A stretch of 64,000 nt of DNA, taken from positions 1 to 64,000 of IMG/VR virus record IMGVR_UViG_3300031521_000033; one strand, written 5' to 3'. Below, one piece after another: positions 23,678 to 31,752 of this stretch. The notes beneath the pieces are model-generated. The model had not been told where the DNA came from and searched no databases. It saw nothing but the letters and a program-made list of their open reading frames with translations. Position numbers and translations under genes: made by a program. The number at the start of each line of letters is the position of its first letter. The first letter of the stretch is position 1. The stretch comes from a virus.

Positions 23678-23706
23678 AGTATAGGGCTATATTTCCATAA
23701 TGTCAA
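23678..23706 (-). promoter_or_regulatory. Promoter for the 23645-23196 genes
   Basis: TTGACA (23706-23701), 17 bases, TATACT (23683-23678) on the minus strand. Confidence 0.83.
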
Positions 23707-23716
23707 CATAATAATT

Positions 23717-23917
23717 TTATTTTGCTATTTTGTCATATTCTTGCAACACTCGAAACAATGCTTTAGGATTTGGTACTAGCTCACCGACAGTTCGAACAGT
23801 TCCAAATAAGTCAATGTAAATCTTACATGATTTGCGTAGTGAGGTAATTGTCGCAAATGCTTCACCTAATCTTAGCGTGCTAATTTCAATCCTATTATTA
23901 CCAAACATAATATTCAC
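23717..23917 (-). CDS. Hypothetical protein
   Basis: 66 aa from GTG 23917 (AGGA 8 bases upstream); alternatives are ATG 23908 and ATG 23941. Ends PNPKALFRVLQEYDKIAK. Unknown. Confidence 0.55.
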   Translation of the reverse strand: MNIMFGNNRIEISTLRLGEAFATITSLRKSCKIYIDLFGTVRTVGELVPNPKALFRVLQEYDKIAK

Positions 23918-23921
23918 TGTA

Positions 23922-24311
23922 TTAGTCCTCGCTTTCTTCATATCCGTATGAATCAATTAATTCTTGTAATTCATCCGGCAGGTCATAATTTTCGGGGCTT
24001 GCAATACATAAATCTGCAATTTTATCAATTGAATCTTCCATTTTGTTTTGAATATCATATTCGCTAAAACTTTCAAGGTTTTCATAGACGTTGAATTTGA
24101 AATAATCATCTGTCGGATTAAATGATCCAAAATGAATACTCCTTGCGATGTCCCAAGGTGTCTTTCCTTCCATATAATCATCAAAATCTTCCATATTAAT
24201 AAAATATAATTCGGATAAATTGTCGTCATAACTATTGATGTTTGAAACTAACTGCCGCAATTCGTCTGTGTTGTCTTTTAACCATTCAATTACTTTATTT
24301 CTTAATGTCAT
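23922..24311 (-). CDS. Acidic hypothetical protein
   Basis: 129 aa from ATG 24311 (AAGGAG upstream). LYFINMEDFDDYMEGKTPWDIARSI and FNPTDDYFKFN are distinctive; strongly acidic and Asp/Tyr rich, like a DNA-mimic, but no family can be named with confidence. Confidence 0.66.
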   Translation of the reverse strand: MTLRNKVIEWLKDNTDELRQLVSNINSYDDNLSELYFINMEDFDDYMEGKTPWDIARSIHFGSFNPTDDYFKFNVYENLESFSEYDIQNKMEDSIDKIADLCIASPENYDLPDELQELIDSYGYEESED

Positions 24312-24342
24312 TGTTAACAACTCCTTTTATCTATCTGTACTT

Positions 24343-24371
24343 ATATTATCATGCTATGAAAATGCTGTCAA
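24343..24371 (-). promoter_or_regulatory. Promoter for the 24311 gene
   Basis: TTGACA (24371-24366), 17 bases, TAATAT (24348-24343) on the minus strand. Confidence 0.75.
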
Positions 24372-24391
24372 TACTTTTTATAAAAATAATT

Positions 24392-24427
24392 AAAAATAAA
24401 AAGCACCTAATTTGTTTTAAGTGCTTT
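24392..24427 (-). terminator. Intrinsic terminator
   Basis: 9-bp stem (24419-24427 with 24400-24408) followed on the minus strand by TTTATTTTTA. It ends the operon whose last gene is the delta-like subunit. Confidence 0.83.
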
Positions 24428-24448
24428 AATAGAAGGGAGTTGCAATTT

Positions 24449-25174
24449 TCAACTGTAACAATCAACTATGAAGCTTGCTACTGCTACGTTTGCAGGTATA
24501 AATCCATCTTTGATATCGGATAGTATTTCAAGTATAATTCGCATATGCTCAATGTCTTGTTTATTTCTGTATAAACTGTATAATATTGACAATACCGCAA
24601 TTCCTTCATTTTCATCAACATTCAATAGGGCTTCTCTTGATCCTGCTCTATTTCCAACAAATCCCATGCAGGTATCAAATATTGGTGTTTTTGCTAATGC
24701 TGCTAATGTGTTGATAGCCTCTCTATTGTTATATTCTTTGAGGAGGCCCAAATTTTTCTCTATTGTTGCTATTGTTGCTGTGTCCTCATTTTTTATTGCC
24801 TTTAAAACTTCTGGCTTAATGTGAGTTGTTTTAGGGGGTATTTTTATGTCCGTGCATATAAAGTGTTGCTTAAACTGTTTATACCCCTTAGAACGCTTGT
24901 CAAGGCTATCAAGGCACATTATAAGGATTGACCTTGACTTTATTGCTGCGTGAATCATGTTATCAATAAATTTTGGATCTTTTACATATTCCGGGCAGCC
25001 TAAGAAGTATATAAGCTGCGGTTTTGAGAATAGATTATTGCCTATTGTTGCTATTGTCTTCTCTGGATCAATAGCATAATTTATTTTAGTCTCAGGGTTC
25101 TTTGCTATTGTTTCAATGTATCGTATCTGCTTGCCATGGTCATCACCATATAAGATATAAATGTCCATTGTCAT
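24449..25174 (-). CDS. DNA polymerase III delta-like clamp-loader subunit
   Basis: 241 aa. The start MDIYILYGDDHGKQIRYIET and the later LIMCLDSLDKRSKGYKQFKQ correspond to the N-terminal ATPase-like fold of bacterial HolA, where the DKRSK segment is diagnostic. The C-terminal half is helical, as expected for the collar. HolA opens the sliding clamp; here it would work with the DnaX-like ATPase at 29515-30525 and the phage clamp at 40637-41707. It is shorter than host HolA (about 340 aa). It starts with an ATGA overlap. Confidence 0.72.
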   Translation of the reverse strand: MTMDIYILYGDDHGKQIRYIETIAKNPETKINYAIDPEKTIATIGNNLFSKPQLIYFLGCPEYVKDPKFIDNMIHAAIKSRSILIMCLDSLDKRSKGYKQFKQHFICTDIKIPPKTTHIKPEVLKAIKNEDTATIATIEKNLGLLKEYNNREAINTLAALAKTPIFDTCMGFVGNRAGSREALLNVDENEGIAVLSILYSLYRNKQDIEHMRIILEILSDIKDGFIPANVAVASFIVDCYS

Positions 25175-25503
25175 TTATACCCATAATTTGAATGCAAAAA
25201 GTTTATTGATTGTTTAATATTATTCAATTCATATTTTAATTTGATGTTTTCGTCTGTCACTTCAATTAATCTATTTTCATAGTATTGTTCTTTGTCGGCG
25301 GCAAGTTCTTTTATTGGTTCTATTGTTCCATTCATCTCAAGATGCACTATTCCGAATGTTTGATCTGTATCGTCAACTATTTGCAATATATCTTCCCCAC
25401 CATACGATGAATGATTGCAACAATGACAGCCGACCGTTACTGCTGTTCCTCTGTCAAACTTTCTTAATTGATCTTCAATATACCCTATTGTTAAGTTTTT
25501 CAT
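25171..25503 (-). CDS. Hypothetical protein with coiled coil
   Basis: 110 aa. VGCHCCNHSSYGGEDILQIVDD forms a Cys/His-rich N-terminal part; residues 75-105 are a coiled coil (RLIEVTDENIKLKYELNN). Unknown role. Confidence 0.65.
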   Translation of the reverse strand: MKNLTIGYIEDQLRKFDRGTAVTVGCHCCNHSSYGGEDILQIVDDTDQTFGIVHLEMNGTIEPIKELAADKEQYYENRLIEVTDENIKLKYELNNIKQSINFLHSNYGYK

Positions 25504-25694
25504 GATGCCCGACCTTCCCTATCCATTTGCCAAAACATTAAAATTACTATTGGAACAAACGAAGCAGTTACTATTGATCCTGCATTTTCAAATACTGTTG
25601 AACTAATTGAAGTAACCCATATTCCAAGTTCTGCCCCTACTAAAACTGCCTGTATTGTTAATAGTATTAAAGAACCTGTTTTAATTTTAACCAT
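25500..25694 (-). CDS. Small membrane protein
   Basis: 64 aa with two hydrophobic segments (about residues 8-28 and 40-55), ending FWQMDREGRAS. Overlaps the next gene (ATGA). Confidence 0.62.
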   Translation of the reverse strand: MVKIKTGSLILLTIQAVLVGAELGIWVTSISSTVFENAGSIVTASFVPIVILMFWQMDREGRAS

Positions 25695-25703
25695 TATATT
25701 TGA

Positions 25704-25874
25704 TCACCTTTCTATTAAACGTTTTATTTCTTGCTTGCAACATATAGCACATATTACCTCTTCTGCAATTCCCTTACTTGGAAACCCACCAAAACTTTCT
25801 AAAAGCATGTTTAAACTGTAAATCCACCATAAATCATCTTCACGTTTCCGGGCACAGAGCCACGTATATGCCAT
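25704..25874 (-). CDS. Hypothetical protein
   Basis: 56 aa from ATG 25874 (GGAAGGGG upstream). The same frame is open to 26009, but two overlapping membrane-peptide genes occupy that stretch. Contains Trp-rich and VICAICCKQE segments. Confidence 0.58.
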   Translation of the reverse strand: MAYTWLCARKREDDLWWIYSLNMLLESFGGFPSKGIAEEVICAICCKQEIKRLIER

Positions 25875-25972
25875 TATTTTCCGTACCCCTTCCATGATAA
25901 GTATGCTATTGTTATAAATATTACACCTGCCAATATACAATCCATCCCGGCACTTACTACTATTTGGTTCAT
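25874..25972 (-). CDS. Very small membrane peptide
   Basis: 32 aa (MNQIVVSAGMDCILAGV...). One hydrophobic segment, tail SWKGYGK. Its stop overlaps the next start. Confidence 0.5.
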   Translation of the reverse strand: MNQIVVSAGMDCILAGVIFITIAYLSWKGYGK

Positions 25973-26049
25973 CTTGACACCAAGCTCCATATAAGTTCTT
26001 CGGTTGCAATTATGCCAATTACAATTATTAATAATATAATAAGTTTCAT
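25969..26049 (-). CDS. Very small membrane peptide
   Basis: 26 aa (MKLIILLIIVIGIIATEEL...). AAAGGATACTAT upstream and an ATGA overlap with the 32-aa gene; the pair looks like a small two-component membrane unit. Confidence 0.5.
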   Translation of the reverse strand: MKLIILLIIVIGIIATEELIWSLVSR

Positions 26050-26070
26050 ATATAGTATCCTTTCTATTGT

Positions 26071-26376
26071 TTATTTATGAAGTAGAACCCATGTATCAAT
26101 AGCCCACGTATCAAATATATGTTGTTTGGACTTTGATGTTTCAATCAAATCATTTAATGCAGTTGTTGTACTGTGGATTGTTCTTGGATTATATCTGTTT
26201 TTCATCCTATCATACTGCTCTTCAATGACTGCAATGAAGAATTGATCTAACTCTATTGTATTGATTGAATCTGTCTTTAATTTTAACCTATTTGCAAATG
26301 AAAGTAAATCTTTTTTATCACATTTGCTAATATGATCTAACACATATGTTACATATTCGTATATTTCTTGCCTCAT
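26071..26376 (-). CDS. Hypothetical helical protein
   Basis: 101 aa (begins MRQEIYEYVTYVLDHI). All-helical, no motif. ATGA overlap with its upstream gene. Confidence 0.65.
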   Translation of the reverse strand: MRQEIYEYVTYVLDHISKCDKKDLLSFANRLKLKTDSINTIELDQFFIAVIEEQYDRMKNRYNPRTIHSTTTALNDLIETSKSKQHIFDTWAIDTWVLLHK

Positions 26377-26657
26377 TCTTTAATTCCCCATTTCCTTTTA
26401 TAGTATTGTTCTAACTGAATATAACAATACTCTGTTACACATATATTATAAATAGGACAAGATAACTCACAAAAACCCTCTGTTGTGTCGGCTAGTCTAA
26501 TTACCACATCTGCCAATGCTTCATCATATTTTGACTCATTTTTAATTGCATCAATTGCTAATGCTATCGCGTGTTCAAAATGTTTATCTTTATCAAATAA
26601 ACGAGATTCAACTATTATAACATCATAAATGTATTGTAATCTTTCTATTGTTGTCAT
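26373..26657 (-). CDS. Hypothetical protein with terminal Cys cluster
   Basis: 94 aa. Helical, then CELSCPIYNICVTEYC, a variant of the repeated short cysteine motif of this phage. Confidence 0.63.
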   Translation of the reverse strand: MTTIERLQYIYDVIIVESRLFDKDKHFEHAIALAIDAIKNESKYDEALADVVIRLADTTEGFCELSCPIYNICVTEYCYIQLEQYYKRKWGIKE

Positions 26658-26662
26658 ATTAT

Positions 26663-26878
26663 TTACCCCACTATAAATTCTTGTTTCATTTTAGTACTTA
26701 GATTTTCATAATAATCATGCTGGCATTTTTCACAGTCATTAATGCATGCAAATATTACATTTTCATTTTGAGGGCAATTTCCATACCCTGCATTTGATTC
26801 AATATAGCTTATTAAATTCTCTATTAATGTTTCAATGTTGCTATTGGCTTTGTCTAATTTTTCTTCCAGTGTTGACAT
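26663..26878 (-). CDS. Short Cys-motif protein
   Basis: 71 aa. Coiled start (LEEKLDKANSNIETLIENL), then NCPQNENVIFACINDCEKCQHD. Confidence 0.62.
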   Translation of the reverse strand: MSTLEEKLDKANSNIETLIENLISYIESNAGYGNCPQNENVIFACINDCEKCQHDYYENLSTKMKQEFIVG

Positions 26879-26882
26879 TTAT

Positions 26883-27233
26883 TCAACCCCTAAACTTCAA
26901 AAGATACACCATTGTAGTATTTGTTAATTCTTTTCTAAATTCATGGCCAAAATCATCATCACATTCTAAATGTGCAATCATATCTTTTGCTAATATTTCT
27001 TGACCTAATACAATAAAATATCCATCCTCAACTCCAGAGTTAACTAATTCAAGCATACATTCTAATATTGTATCCTGATTAGCTTCATTAGATTGAAGCC
27101 TATCTAAAATATCATTGATAGCATCATTATACCCATCAGTATAATCTACTGTTAGAAATGTTCCTGTATTATCAACATCATAGTTATTTTTGTATTGAAT
27201 CAAGTGTGTTATTGCAATTCTTATACTATCCAT
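26883..27233 (-). CDS. Hypothetical protein
   Basis: 116 aa (begins MDSIRIAITHLIQYKNN). Acidic, helical; GLn/Asp rich. No family. Confidence 0.65.
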   Translation of the reverse strand: MDSIRIAITHLIQYKNNYDVDNTGTFLTVDYTDGYNDAINDILDRLQSNEANQDTILECMLELVNSGVEDGYFIVLGQEILAKDMIAHLECDDDFGHEFRKELTNTTMVYLLKFRG

Positions 27234-27234
27234 T

Positions 27235-27528
27235 TTATTTTCTCCATTTCCTCATAATGTGCTTTTTAACCTTGATTGCTGGTGTAAATGCAGGTGAAGA
27301 CGTTCTTCTCATACACGTTGGGCAATTGCAGAGGAAGTATTTACATAAAATACAACTTCTTCCTTTAATCATTCTGATGTTAAACTGTTTATTAAAATAT
27401 CTATTCCTATGCTTATTTGATTTGTCTGTTGCAAAATCTGTCTTTCTAAGACCAGCAGCCCCAATTATGAATACTTTACCTACACTGGTTTCAATTAAAC
27501 AAAGTTTTCTTGGGCTGTCACGATACAA
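27235..27528 (-). CDS. Basic hypothetical protein, start uncertain
   Basis: 97 codons from a TTG without a ribosome site. The frame contains CILCKYFLCNCPTCMRR and a basic tail. It may be the -1 frame continuation of the 27-codon gene at 27495-27578, which does have a strong ribosome site. An internal ATG begins MIKGRSCILCKYF. Confidence 0.42.
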   Translation of the reverse strand: MYRDSPRKLCLIETSVGKVFIIGAAGLRKTDFATDKSNKHRNRYFNKQFNIRMIKGRSCILCKYFLCNCPTCMRRTSSPAFTPAIKVKKHIMRKWRK

Positions 27529-27578
27529 AATCGATCCATTTGATCAATTACCTTTACCCTATCTCCTACTTTTAACAT
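27495..27578 (-). CDS. 27-aa SH3-like start, possible frameshift partner
   Basis: MLKVGDRVKVIDQMDRFCI... with AGGAGG ahead of the ATG. The barrel-like opening then stops after 27 codons, while the next frame stays open for 290 bases. Either a real mini-gene or a gene broken or recoded by a -1 shift. Confidence 0.45.
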   Translation of the reverse strand: MLKVGDRVKVIDQMDRFCIVTAQENFV

Positions 27579-27604
27579 TTAAAATTCCTCCTAATTAATT
27601 TTAT

Positions 27605-28099
27605 TTATCTTAATGCAAATTGACTTACAATAATTCGTTCTTCAATATATACTGGTTTTACATCTTTTGAGTCATTTGGATTTACTAATAGAATCCATGT
27701 TCCCTCTGCACTTGCAGGACTGTATAATCCATTAGGATCTGCTTGAGCAATTGCTACGGTGTGGTTATACCCTGCTACCTGTTGTGGGTTATTGTATTGT
27801 GTCGCTGCCGGAATGCCATACCCAATGCTTTTACCTAATAGTACAAGTTGTCCTGTCTGCTCTGCTACAATATAGGTATAAGTAGATAAATTTGCTTGAT
27901 CTCGTAGTTCAATAATTTCTTTCAAAATACGTTTTTCTTGAAAACTGGTTATTGCTGGAGTTCCAACTTGTGAGATGCTTTCACTTTGAGCTTGTTCTTG
28001 CTGCCGTGCTTCTTTGTCTTTACTCGTTTCATCAAGCCCACACCCAAATAAACCTAACGACATAACCCCAATTAACATAATTACAATAATCTTTTTCAT
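27605..28099 (-). CDS. Phage-encoded lipoprotein
   Basis: 164 aa. Signal peptide with lipobox LFGC (Cys20), an acidic linker, then a folded domain containing SIGYGIPAATQYNNPQ and LYSPASAEGTWILL. It should be lipid-anchored on the outer face of the host membrane. Proteins of this type are common in phages of Bacillota beside the small membrane protein found here at 28101; roles in superinfection exclusion or host envelope change are plausible but unproven. Confidence 0.75.
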   Translation of the reverse strand: MKKIIVIMLIGVMSLGLFGCGLDETSKDKEARQQEQAQSESISQVGTPAITSFQEKRILKEIIELRDQANLSTYTYIVAEQTGQLVLLGKSIGYGIPAATQYNNPQQVAGYNHTVAIAQADPNGLYSPASAEGTWILLVNPNDSKDVKPVYIEERIIVSQFALR

Positions 28100-28100
28100 A

Positions 28101-28439
28101 TTATCTTTCTCCTCTTCTTAATTTTTCTATGAATGCTCTTTGATATGGCTGAAAATCTAGTAAGTTATAATCGGCATATTCATGTAATATTAATGTTGCT
28201 AAAGAATCCTTATTTTCCGGGGTTGTTTGTTGATATTCCTGCATTTGTTTTGCTAAGTGCTGTGCCATGCCTTGAGTATATGCTTTTGATTGTTCAAATG
28301 TCTCTCTGCGTACCTGTTCATATTGTGGTGCGAATACTTTGTACAAAAAGAAATTGTTTCCTTGGATTAACCAAACTGGCAACAACAATAATACTACTGT
28401 AAATGCCCCGGCAATTGTCATTTTTAATAATGTTAACAT
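28101..28439 (-). CDS. Membrane-anchored protein paired with the lipoprotein
   Basis: 112 aa. One N-terminal membrane segment (residues 7-27), then a charged helical domain with YKVFAPQYEQVRRETFEQSK. It lies one base upstream of the lipoprotein gene; the two probably act together at the membrane. Confidence 0.7.
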   Translation of the reverse strand: MLTLLKMTIAGAFTVVLLLLPVWLIQGNNFFLYKVFAPQYEQVRRETFEQSKAYTQGMAQHLAKQMQEYQQTTPENKDSLATLILHEYADYNLLDFQPYQRAFIEKLRRGER

Positions 28440-28928
28440 TTAAAATTCCTCCCCATCTTCATTAAATTTGTTTGCTAATTCGGCTAATTTATCTTTACTT
28501 GGTGGTGCTATGATATCAATTTTGCTAAGGTCATACTTAAGTATAGCACTCATTTCATCAATGTCAAGTACTCTTAGCATATATTTTCTATCATCTTGTG
28601 ACTCGCTGCGCTGTTCAATTTTGTGTATCATTGATTTAGCTGTTTCTAACATTTTATTGCTTTTTATTGTTTGTCCAATACTTTGAAGTGCTCTTAAATC
28701 ACCCTTTACATTTTCTCTGTCAACACGGGCATTAACTAGCATACTGACTAATTTATTATTTACAGATGCTTTTAATTTTCCCTTGCCAAGTTGTAAAATA
28801 TGTTCATAATCACTTATGAGTTGATCTGCTTTTGATAGTGATGTCGAATTTTCCTCATTCATTGGACTTACCATTTTCAGTAATTCTACTAGTTCCTTTA
28901 ACTTGATTTCTATTTCATCTATTAACAT
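28440..28928 (-). CDS. Hypothetical helical protein
   Basis: 162 aa, almost entirely helical, with repeated Leu/Lys heptads. First gene after promoter 28958-28986, leading an operon that ends with the delta-like subunit. Confidence 0.68.
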   Translation of the reverse strand: MLIDEIEIKLKELVELLKMVSPMNEENSTSLSKADQLISDYEHILQLGKGKLKASVNNKLVSMLVNARVDRENVKGDLRALQSIGQTIKSNKMLETAKSMIHKIEQRSESQDDRKYMLRVLDIDEMSAILKYDLSKIDIIAPPSKDKLAELANKFNEDGEEF

Positions 28929-28957
28929 ATTTGTTATCCCCTTTCTTCTATAAACCT

Positions 28958-28986
28958 ATAATACCATACCATTTTAAGCTTGTCAA
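28958..28986 (-). promoter_or_regulatory. Promoter for the 28928-24449 operon
   Basis: TTGACA (28986-28981), 17 bases, TATTAT (28963-28958), with TGG before the -10. Confidence 0.8.
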
Positions 28987-28996
28987 GCATATAAAT

Positions 28997-29026
28997 AAAA
29001 AAAGAGCAAGAAATTAATCTCACTCT
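28997..29026 (-). terminator. Intrinsic terminator
   Basis: 8-bp stem GAGTGAGA (29025-29018) with TCTTGCTC (29011-29004), then TTTTTTTATT. It ends the operon that includes the clamp loader. Confidence 0.83.
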
Positions 29027-29095
29027 TTTTTGTATACTTATGTAATTGTATTCGGTAGAGTGTTGGTCTACCATAGAAGAGGATCACCGCCTTTC

Positions 29096-29278
29096 CTATT
29101 TTTTCTTTTTAGCTGTTACTTTCTTTAGTTTTGGATTTGATTTTTTCGCCGATTTTGAAGCCCCTCTGCTTGCACTTGCTACGATTGCACCTGCTTGCTG
29201 TTTTGTATATCCCTCTGATTCAACTTTCTTTTGTGCTCCCTCAAACCCGATATGTTTTACTTTTGCTGCCTTTGCCAT
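29096..29278 (-). CDS. Small lysine/alanine-rich protein
   Basis: 60 aa from ATG 29278 (AAAGGGGGTGAT upstream). FEGAQKKVESEGYTKQQAG then Ala-rich helix and a KKVTAKKKK tail, similar in layout to the protein at 10806. Possible nucleic-acid-binding or virion-associated protein; no proof. Confidence 0.65.
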   Translation of the reverse strand: MAKAAKVKHIGFEGAQKKVESEGYTKQQAGAIVASASRGASKSAKKSNPKLKKVTAKKKK

Positions 29279-29302
29279 TATATCACCCCCTTTCAAATCC
29301 AA

Positions 29303-29512
29303 TCAAATACGTTCTTCTGGATGCTTTTCAAAATATACAATGTTGCTGAAATAAAATATTGTAAATAAAATCAGTAATGCCATTGCCCACCATCCAGCAT
29401 TATAATATAGTAGATAACAACAATATCCAAAACCACCAACACAAAATGTTTGAATTATTGCTTTTAGTAGTGCAGACAGTTGTGTCGTCATATCTGGATC
29501 ATTTTTAATCAC
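29303..29512 (-). CDS. Small membrane protein
   Basis: 69 aa with two hydrophobic stretches (about residues 18-36 and 40-60) and a charged tail HPEERI. Confidence 0.62.
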   Translation of the reverse strand: MIKNDPDMTTQLSALLKAIIQTFCVGGFGYCCYLLYYNAGWWAMALLILFTIFYFSNIVYFEKHPEERI

Positions 29513-29514
29513 AA

Positions 29515-30525
29515 TTAATCATTCCTTTCTATTGTTAATAATTCAGCTACAAGTTCTTCTTTTGCGGTTGTTGATTGTTTAACCCTGTATTGTAATGTTT
29601 TCAGTGACTTCATTAGTACTGTAATATTAGTATAATCCTTTTCATCTAATTTGTCAAGTATTTCCTTTGCTGAGTTAGGCAGCATTGTTTTGCTAATGTC
29701 TTTGGTTATTCTGTAAATGCTAATATCAAGGGTTAATCTAAATAATTCAACCACGAATTGATTCATATTTCCCCCGGACAATTGCACCTTATTCGCAGTA
29801 TCAATAACTACTTCTCCACACTTGTCAAGCCATGCAAATAAAATATCAAACATTAATTGGTATGATCCACCTGTGACTGCCTGTGTTACTGCTGGTGATG
29901 TTATTTTACCATTTGCATGTACTAGGTCAACTATTTGAATTGCGTTGCGCATAGATCCTTTGACAAGCTTTGCAATATGTTCAATTGCTAATTCATCATA
30001 TTCAATATGTTCTTGATTGCAAATATAAATAAGTCTATTTTTAATTCCTTCATTTGTAATAGGTAAAATATTGAATCGCTGCACCCGGCTTAAAATAGGT
30101 AGTGGTAATTTCTCTGGATTTGTTGTTGTTAAAATAAAACATACATGAGACGGGGTAAATTCAAATATTCTAAGTAGTGTATCCCATGCTACCTTTGATG
30201 ATATCCCCTGACATTCTTCAATAATATATACTTTCTTTTTATAATTTAATGGTTTTGTCATTGCATCTTCCACTAATTCTCGCATTGCATCGGCTGATCC
30301 GTTATTGGTTGCATCTACAATAATGTATGAATTATCTGTTTGATTGATCTCTTTTGCAAGGATGAATCCTATTGTTGATTTTCCTTGTCCTGCCCCTCCA
30401 ACAAATAAATAACATCCGGCTACTTTGTCCTGTTCCAGTTGTGCTTTTAATATGGCTTTTGTCAAGTCCTGTTCAACCACATCATCTAAATTATTTGGTC
30501 TATATTTTTGAGCTAAACTAATCAT
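29515..30525 (-). CDS. DnaX-like clamp-loader ATPase
   Basis: 336 aa from ATG 30525 (GGAAGG upstream). QKYRPNNLDDVVEQ is the N-terminal signature of clamp-loader ATPases; the P-loop GGAGQGKS is at residues 43-50. The Walker B strand VYIIEECQG has Glu-Glu in place of Asp-Glu. LTTTNPEKLPLPILSRVQRF gives sensor 1 and the arginine-finger region, with SRV instead of the usual SRC. The host zinc module is absent. With the delta-like protein it would load the phage clamp at primed ends. Confidence 0.85.
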   Translation of the reverse strand: MISLAQKYRPNNLDDVVEQDLTKAILKAQLEQDKVAGCYLFVGGAGQGKSTIGFILAKEINQTDNSYIIVDATNNGSADAMRELVEDAMTKPLNYKKKVYIIEECQGISSKVAWDTLLRIFEFTPSHVCFILTTTNPEKLPLPILSRVQRFNILPITNEGIKNRLIYICNQEHIEYDELAIEHIAKLVKGSMRNAIQIVDLVHANGKITSPAVTQAVTGGSYQLMFDILFAWLDKCGEVVIDTANKVQLSGGNMNQFVVELFRLTLDISIYRITKDISKTMLPNSAKEILDKLDEKDYTNITVLMKSLKTLQYRVKQSTTAKEELVAELLTIERND

Positions 30526-30713
30526 AAAAATGCCTTCCAATCATCCCCGCTGTTAATATCCCAAGTATATGGCGTACTATCATTAAGCATACAATTACCC
30601 GAAGGTGTAGATATCGGGCAAGTTTTACACCCTATATGTTTAACAGAGCAATTCATACACTCATCTTTTATGACTTGGACTGCTTTAATAATTTCTTCGC
30701 TTGTATGAACCAT
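30522..30713 (-). CDS. Short Cys-motif protein
   Basis: 63 aa. CMNCSVKHIGCKTCPIST and GNCM after a helix: a member of the cysteine-motif set. Ends overlapping the clamp loader start. Confidence 0.62.
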   Translation of the reverse strand: MVHTSEEIIKAVQVIKDECMNCSVKHIGCKTCPISTPSGNCMLNDSTPYTWDINSGDDWKAFL

Positions 30714-31147
30714 TATACAATCACCCCATTGTTTACTTTTTTGATATATTCATCAATTTGTTCCTTTGTAATTCTGTCAGTTCTAAAGCAATTACCAAGT
30801 TTGCGTTTCATTAAATCAAAGTCACACTCTTTATCAAACTCGTCATCAAAAACACACCTATCATCTGTGTTGATAAAATAAAATTTATCCCCCTGCATTG
30901 CCCAAAATGGCTCTTGTAATTTTTTTACAATTTCATATTTACCTGACATGATGTCTGCAACACAAAACGTAGGACTATTTTTCCAAACATCTATCTCTTG
31001 GTTATCATCAGTTACCTGTATAATATTTCCGCTAATAACTCTACATTTTCCATACATCGTTGTATTATCTGATTTTTTCCTTAATTTAAACTCTTCATAA
31101 TATGAAATATCTAATTCACTTTGTGTATATACTATAACCTTATTCAT
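30713..31147 (-). CDS. Hypothetical protein of the GNCF family
   Basis: 144 aa. C-terminal domain EPFWAMQGDKFYFINTDDR ... KRKLGNCFRTDRITKEQID. Clear paralogue of 34310-34762 (KPFWAKEDEGYFYINMADR ... RRRLGNCFKTRQITPEQIG), with different N-termini. Unknown role. Confidence 0.7.
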   Translation of the reverse strand: MNKVIVYTQSELDISYYEEFKLRKKSDNTTMYGKCRVISGNIIQVTDDNQEIDVWKNSPTFCVADIMSGKYEIVKKLQEPFWAMQGDKFYFINTDDRCVFDDEFDKECDFDLMKRKLGNCFRTDRITKEQIDEYIKKVNNGVIV

Positions 31148-31169
31148 TTTTATTTACCCTCCAAATATA

Positions 31170-31283
31170 TTATAATTTTTTTGTGTGATGCTCTGTTTTT
31201 GGTAATGGTTGTGTAACCTCTGCTGTGATCTTACTTAAAAATATTAAAAACAAGATAATTACAATGGTTAAAATCCATATCAT
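31170..31283 (-). CDS. Very small membrane peptide
   Basis: 37 aa: one hydrophobic segment MIWILTIVIILFLIFLS followed by a polar tail. ATGA overlap with the gene before it. Confidence 0.55.
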   Translation of the reverse strand: MIWILTIVIILFLIFLSKITAEVTQPLPKTEHHTKKL

Positions 31284-31528
31284 AATACTACTTCAATTCC
31301 ACCAATAACATTACCTGATCTATCATATACTGTAAACTCTTCTTGGTTCCACGGTTGCAAGTCCGCATAATATCTTCTCATTTGTTTAATATTGTTGAAT
31401 GATACAATATAAAGCCAATCACTGCTATTGTATCTTAAATACACCACAAAATTAGGTTTATGTTTTGCTGTTTCGTTGTATGTTGTAACTCCACGATATA
31501 CCCCTATTCCCTTTTCCCACCAAGTCAT
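31280..31528 (-). CDS. Hypothetical protein
   Basis: 82 aa (begins MTWWEKGIGVYRGV). Beta-rich with many aromatics; AAAGGGG upstream. Unknown. Confidence 0.63.
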   Translation of the reverse strand: MTWWEKGIGVYRGVTTYNETAKHKPNFVVYLRYNSSDWLYIVSFNNIKQMRRYYADLQPWNQEEFTVYDRSGNVIGGIEVVL

Positions 31529-31563
31529 GTTAACAATCCCCTTTCTTCAATATATTCATTATA

Positions 31564-31752
31564 TTATTTATAACGAAGGAAGTCAAGGCTTTTATTTGCC
31601 TTTACCAATTCACCATGAATTTCATGTAATATGCACATAATAAAGCCGCTTGCACAAAATAAAAGTGGTAAATATGTTATTCCCGAATCTGTGCGATACC
31701 CCGTTACTAAATACACGATTGTCAGAAGTGTTAGTTCTACAAATAATTTCAT
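31564..31752 (-). CDS. Small membrane protein
   Basis: 62 aa with two membrane segments (residues 3-18 and 27-43) and a helical charged tail. Confidence 0.6.
   Translation of the reverse strand: MKLFVELTLLTIVYLVTGYRTDSGITYLPLLFCASGFIMCILHEIHGELVKANKSLDFLRYK

Noticed and set aside
27158-27598. 146-codon plus-strand frame antisense to small genes
   Set aside because: No ribosome site, opposite to the operon direction, and rich in Leu/Phe as expected from antisense of A+T-rich genes.
29040-29085. Plus-strand stretch resembling part of a tRNA (GGTAGAG ... GGTCTACC)
   Set aside because: There is no matching acceptor stem, T-arm or CCA nearby, so it is only a 6-bp hairpin by chance.
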